This document shows positions 59,597 through 64,000 of a DNA stretch of 64,000 bases, piece by piece. Positions within the stretch are counted from its first letter, which is position 1. Every line of letters begins with the position of its first letter. The position numbers and the translations under genes are program-made. The notes beneath the pieces are model-generated. The model saw only the letters and a list, made by a program, of their open reading frames with translations, was not told the origin of the DNA and did no database searches. The DNA comes from Niastella soli (GTDB taxonomy: Bacteria; Bacteroidota; Bacteroidia; Chitinophagales; Chitinophagaceae): assembly GCF_017742245.1 (NCBI RefSeq), contig NZ_JAGHKO010000004.1, positions 992,001-1,056,000 of the forward strand. The letters run 5' to 3'.

Positions 59597-60526
59597 TTAA
59601 CTTTTTTGTTTTTTAAAACTATCCTGCAATTGCTTTATCAGTTCCTTTTGTTCTTCCGTAAACGAGTCCGGCAATTTGGCTTCCACTTTTATATACAGGT
59701 CGCCTACGGCCTGTTCATTATAAACCGGCATTCCTTTTCCTTTCAACCTGAACTTCTTGCCGTTCTGTGTTCCTTCCGGAACTGTTATGGTCACTTCGCC
59801 TGAAAGCGTGGCAACCGGCACTTTCCCGCCCGTCATTAATGTAAAAGCATCTACCGGAACGTCTATGTGCAGGTCGTTACCGGTCCTTTTAAACACACTG
59901 TTGGGTTGTATATGTACCGTTATATATAGATCCCCGGCTTTGCCTGAACGGCCTTTCATTCCTTTGCCTTTCGATTTAAGCACCAGTCCTTCGTAAGCGC
60001 CCGGTTTTATTTTTACCTTAAGCTTTTCTGTTCCCAGGTCTATGATACGCTCAGTGCCCGAAAAGGCTTCCTGCAGCGTTATGGCTGCTTCCCCTTCAAT
60101 ACTCCGACCCGGCACCTCCTGTTGATAACCGCCATAACTTCTTTCAGAGCCACTACCGCCAAAGAAAGAATTAAAGAAGTCAGAAAATCCACCGCCGCCA
60201 AAAATGTCATCAGGGTTACCGTTATATTCGTAATAACTTTGTCCGCCCCGCTGGCCACCAAAGCCACCACCGCCGGCACCATTAAAATCTGCGTGCTCGT
60301 ACTGTTTCCAGTTAGCACCCAGCGTATCGTATTTCTTACGCTTATCTGGATCGCTCAATACTTCATTTGCTTCCGATACTTCCTTGAATTTTTCTTCGGC
60401 TTTTTTATCACCCGCATTTTTATCGGGGTGATACTTAACAGCCAACTTACGGTAAGCCTTTTTTATTTCGTCTTGTGAAGCACTTTTAGCTACTCCCAAT
60501 ACTTTATAGTAGTCTTTATATTCCAT
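59597..60526 (-). CDS. DnaJ-family co-chaperone, CbpA type (no zinc finger)
   Basis: About 309 residues from the ATG at 60526. The J domain has HPD at 33-35 (KYHPDKNAG). A Gly/Phe-rich linker ([28 protein letters not shown]) follows, then two client-binding C-terminal domains ([37 protein letters not shown]). The Cys-rich zinc finger of DnaJ is absent, so this is a class II CbpA-like protein that works with DnaK. Co-transcribed with thioredoxin. A minus-strand -7 element is at 60643-60636. Confidence 0.93.
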   Translation of the reverse strand: MEYKDYYKVLGVAKSASQDEIKKAYRKLAVKYHPDKNAGDKKAEEKFKEVSEANEVLSDPDKRKKYDTLGANWKQYEHADFNGAGGGGFGGQRGGQSYYEYNGNPDDIFGGGGFSDFFNSFFGGSGSERSYGGYQQEVPGRSIEGEAAITLQEAFSGTERIIDLGTEKLKVKIKPGAYEGLVLKSKGKGMKGRSGKAGDLYITVHIQPNSVFKRTGNDLHIDVPVDAFTLMTGGKVPVATLSGEVTITVPEGTQNGKKFRLKGKGMPVYNEQAVGDLYIKVEAKLPDSFTEEQKELIKQLQDSFKKQKS

Positions 60527-60635
60527 TGGTATCTGCTGTTTTGTCAAGAGAATTGTTTCAAATACTGTACCTTTTCATAATCTGGCGCGGATTTGGGGAA
60601 TTGTGCATTAACAAAAGTCAAATTGGCATAAAACA

Positions 60636-60643
60636 CAAAATTA
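60636..60643 (-). promoter_or_regulatory. -7 element of the dnaJ-trxA unit
   Basis: TAATTTTG on the minus strand, ~110 bp before the dnaJ-like ATG. It diverges from the katG promoter about 30 bp away, so one regulator could touch both. Confidence 0.45.
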
Positions 60644-60671
60644 TAGTAACAATTTGTCCCATTATGCCATC

Positions 60672-63067
<2,396 letters not shown>

Positions 63068-63103
63068 TTGACGGGTTAACCAGTTGACCAGTTAACAAGC
63101 GCG

Positions 63104-63136
63104 AACGTCCACTCGATACATCGGGAGGACGTTTTT
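63104..63136 (+). terminator. katG terminator
   Basis: AACGTCC (63104-63110) pairs with GGACGTT (63127-63133), with partial pairing inside (TCGAT/TCGGG), and TTTTT follows. Confidence 0.8.
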
Positions 63137-63178
63137 GCTTTTTAGACCTACATGCTTGCACTTGCGCCTGTGTACGCG

Positions 63179-63186
63179 TATATTTG
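63179..63186 (+). promoter_or_regulatory. -7 element upstream of the ELWxxDGT-repeat gene
   Basis: TATATTTG matches TAnnTTTG, ~110 bp before the ATG at 63296. A transcript leader of about 100 nt is implied. Confidence 0.4.
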
Positions 63187-63295
63187 TGATTTTTAATGGA
63201 CTACCATTAATTCCCTGGTAGTTCAACATAATCCAATATCGTATATTTTCGATCCGGGCCCGTTAGCCGGTAAAACACACAACCCCTACAACCAC

Positions 63296-64000
63296 ATGCG
63301 ATTACACGTTCGCCCTTTACTGGCGATGCTTGCTTGCATCCCGGCTCTTTTGCACGCGCAAACTTTTTCGGTTCCCAGGTATATTGGAAATACGCAGCAA
63401 AGCTCAAATCCTGCCCGTTTTGCGGTAATGAATGGCGTTACCTATTTTGCAGCCACCGATGGAATTAATGGAACGGAATTATGGCGTACCGATGGTACTG
63501 CTGCTGGTACAGTACTGGTAAAAGATATTAATCCCGGCTCCTCCAACTCCATCAATTCTAACCTTTTTGCTATCAATAACACGCTGTATTTTGCCGCCTC
63601 CGATGGCACTAACGGAACGGAATTATGGAAGTCAGACGGTACAGCTGCAGGTACTGTTATGGTGAAGGATATAAATCCAGGTTCGGCCAATTCTAATATC
63701 ACCCAATTTGTTGCGTTAAATGGCATTGTATACTTTTCTGCCATTACGGCTAATGAAGGCCAGGAATTGTGGCGTAGTGATGGCACCAATGCAGGCACCT
63801 ATATAGTAATTGACCTATGGCCTGGCAACATCGGTTCCCCTATAACAGGACTGACCGAGCTAAATGGCGCCCTGTACTTTTCAGGAAACGATGGTTTATT
63901 GGGTCAGGAACTATATAAAACCGATGGTACAGCCGCAGGAACGGTGCTAATAAAAGATATCATCGGAGGTATCACTGGTAGTAATCCAACCGGAATTGTA
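63296..64000 (+). CDS. Secreted ELWxxDGT-repeat protein (5' part)
   Basis: An open frame of 235 codons that runs off the right edge. A signal peptide (RPLLAMLACIPALLHAQ) is followed by tandem ~45-48-residue repeats, each with a core like NGTELWRTDGTAAGTVLVKD, seen four times in the window (residues about 60, 105, 155 and 210). These form a beta-propeller-like or ladder surface protein in Bacteroidota, often with a type IX secretion tail, which here would be beyond the window. It is likely cell-surface or secreted. Repeat number and C-terminal sorting domain cannot be seen. Confidence 0.88.
   Translation, partial: MRLHVRPLLAMLACIPALLHAQTFSVPRYIGNTQQSSNPARFAVMNGVTYFAATDGINGTELWRTDGTAAGTVLVKDINPGSSNSINSNLFAINNTLYFAASDGTNGTELWKSDGTAAGTVMVKDINPGSANSNITQFVALNGIVYFSAITANEGQELWRSDGTNAGTYIVIDLWPGNIGSPITGLTELNGALYFSGNDGLLGQELYKTDGTAAGTVLIKDIIGGITGSNPTGIV

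Overview
The window looks like chromosome from a Bacteroidota species of the Chitinophagaceae type (Niastella/Chitinophaga-like); this is inferred from gene content. It has two SusC/SusD systems, many lipoproteins with an 'SCKK'-type lipobox, an ECF sigma/FecR pair, and repeated matches to the Bacteroidota -7 promoter element TAnnTTTG close upstream of start codons. Most genes lack Shine-Dalgarno sites. I see no rRNA, tRNA, CRISPR array, prophage or intact insertion sequence.

Region 1 (1-15.6 kb, all minus strand) is a polysaccharide utilisation locus. In transcription order it holds a GntR-type regulator, a sodium/solute symporter, a GH36/GH27-type alpha-galactosidase, SusC, SusD, two surface lipoproteins, a GH95 alpha-L-fucosidase and a sialate O-acetylesterase-type esterase cut by the window edge. 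Together these suggest capture and breakdown of an acetylated glycan carrying fucose and alpha-galactose. A CTATN-periodic site at the same distance from the -7 box of both gntR and susC is a good candidate operator.

Region 2 (15.7-25 kb) holds a small lipoprotein, a tripartite efflux operon (TolC-HlyD-MFS) divergent from an AraC regulator, a phosphodiester glycosidase, an RRM RNA-binding protein, a KAS III-like enzyme with a small partner, and an RlpA-like lipoprotein. Region 3 (25-45.6 kb) is accessory: a GC-rich oxidoreductase with AhpD-like and OsmC genes beside an AraC regulator, a decayed Gre-factor fragment, an SDR, an ABC permease, a TipA-like MerR regulator, an HxlR/NmrA pair, a metzincin protease, a CLC-F fluoride exporter under a fluoride riboswitch, an alpha/beta hydrolase with DoxX, an S41 protease, and an SDR/AraC pair.

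Region 4 (45.8-52.2 kb) is an ECF sigma-FecR-SusC-SusD operon with an unusual FecR and an unusual SusC. Region 5 (52.3-64 kb) holds a small secreted protein, an AraC/VOC pair, a two-gene MBL-hydrolase/gluzincin module of unknown role, a DbpA-like RNA helicase, a DnaJ-thioredoxin operon, katG with an OxyR-like site, and the start of an ELWxxDGT-repeat protein.

The intergenic DNA is rich in structure: arrays of 7-bp and 11-bp units, a perfect three-armed cloverleaf palindrome, REP-like hairpins, and many factor-independent terminators. The most notable items are the fluoride riboswitch with its readable translational switch, the paired CTATN operator, the cloverleaf element, and the MBL-gluzincin pair.
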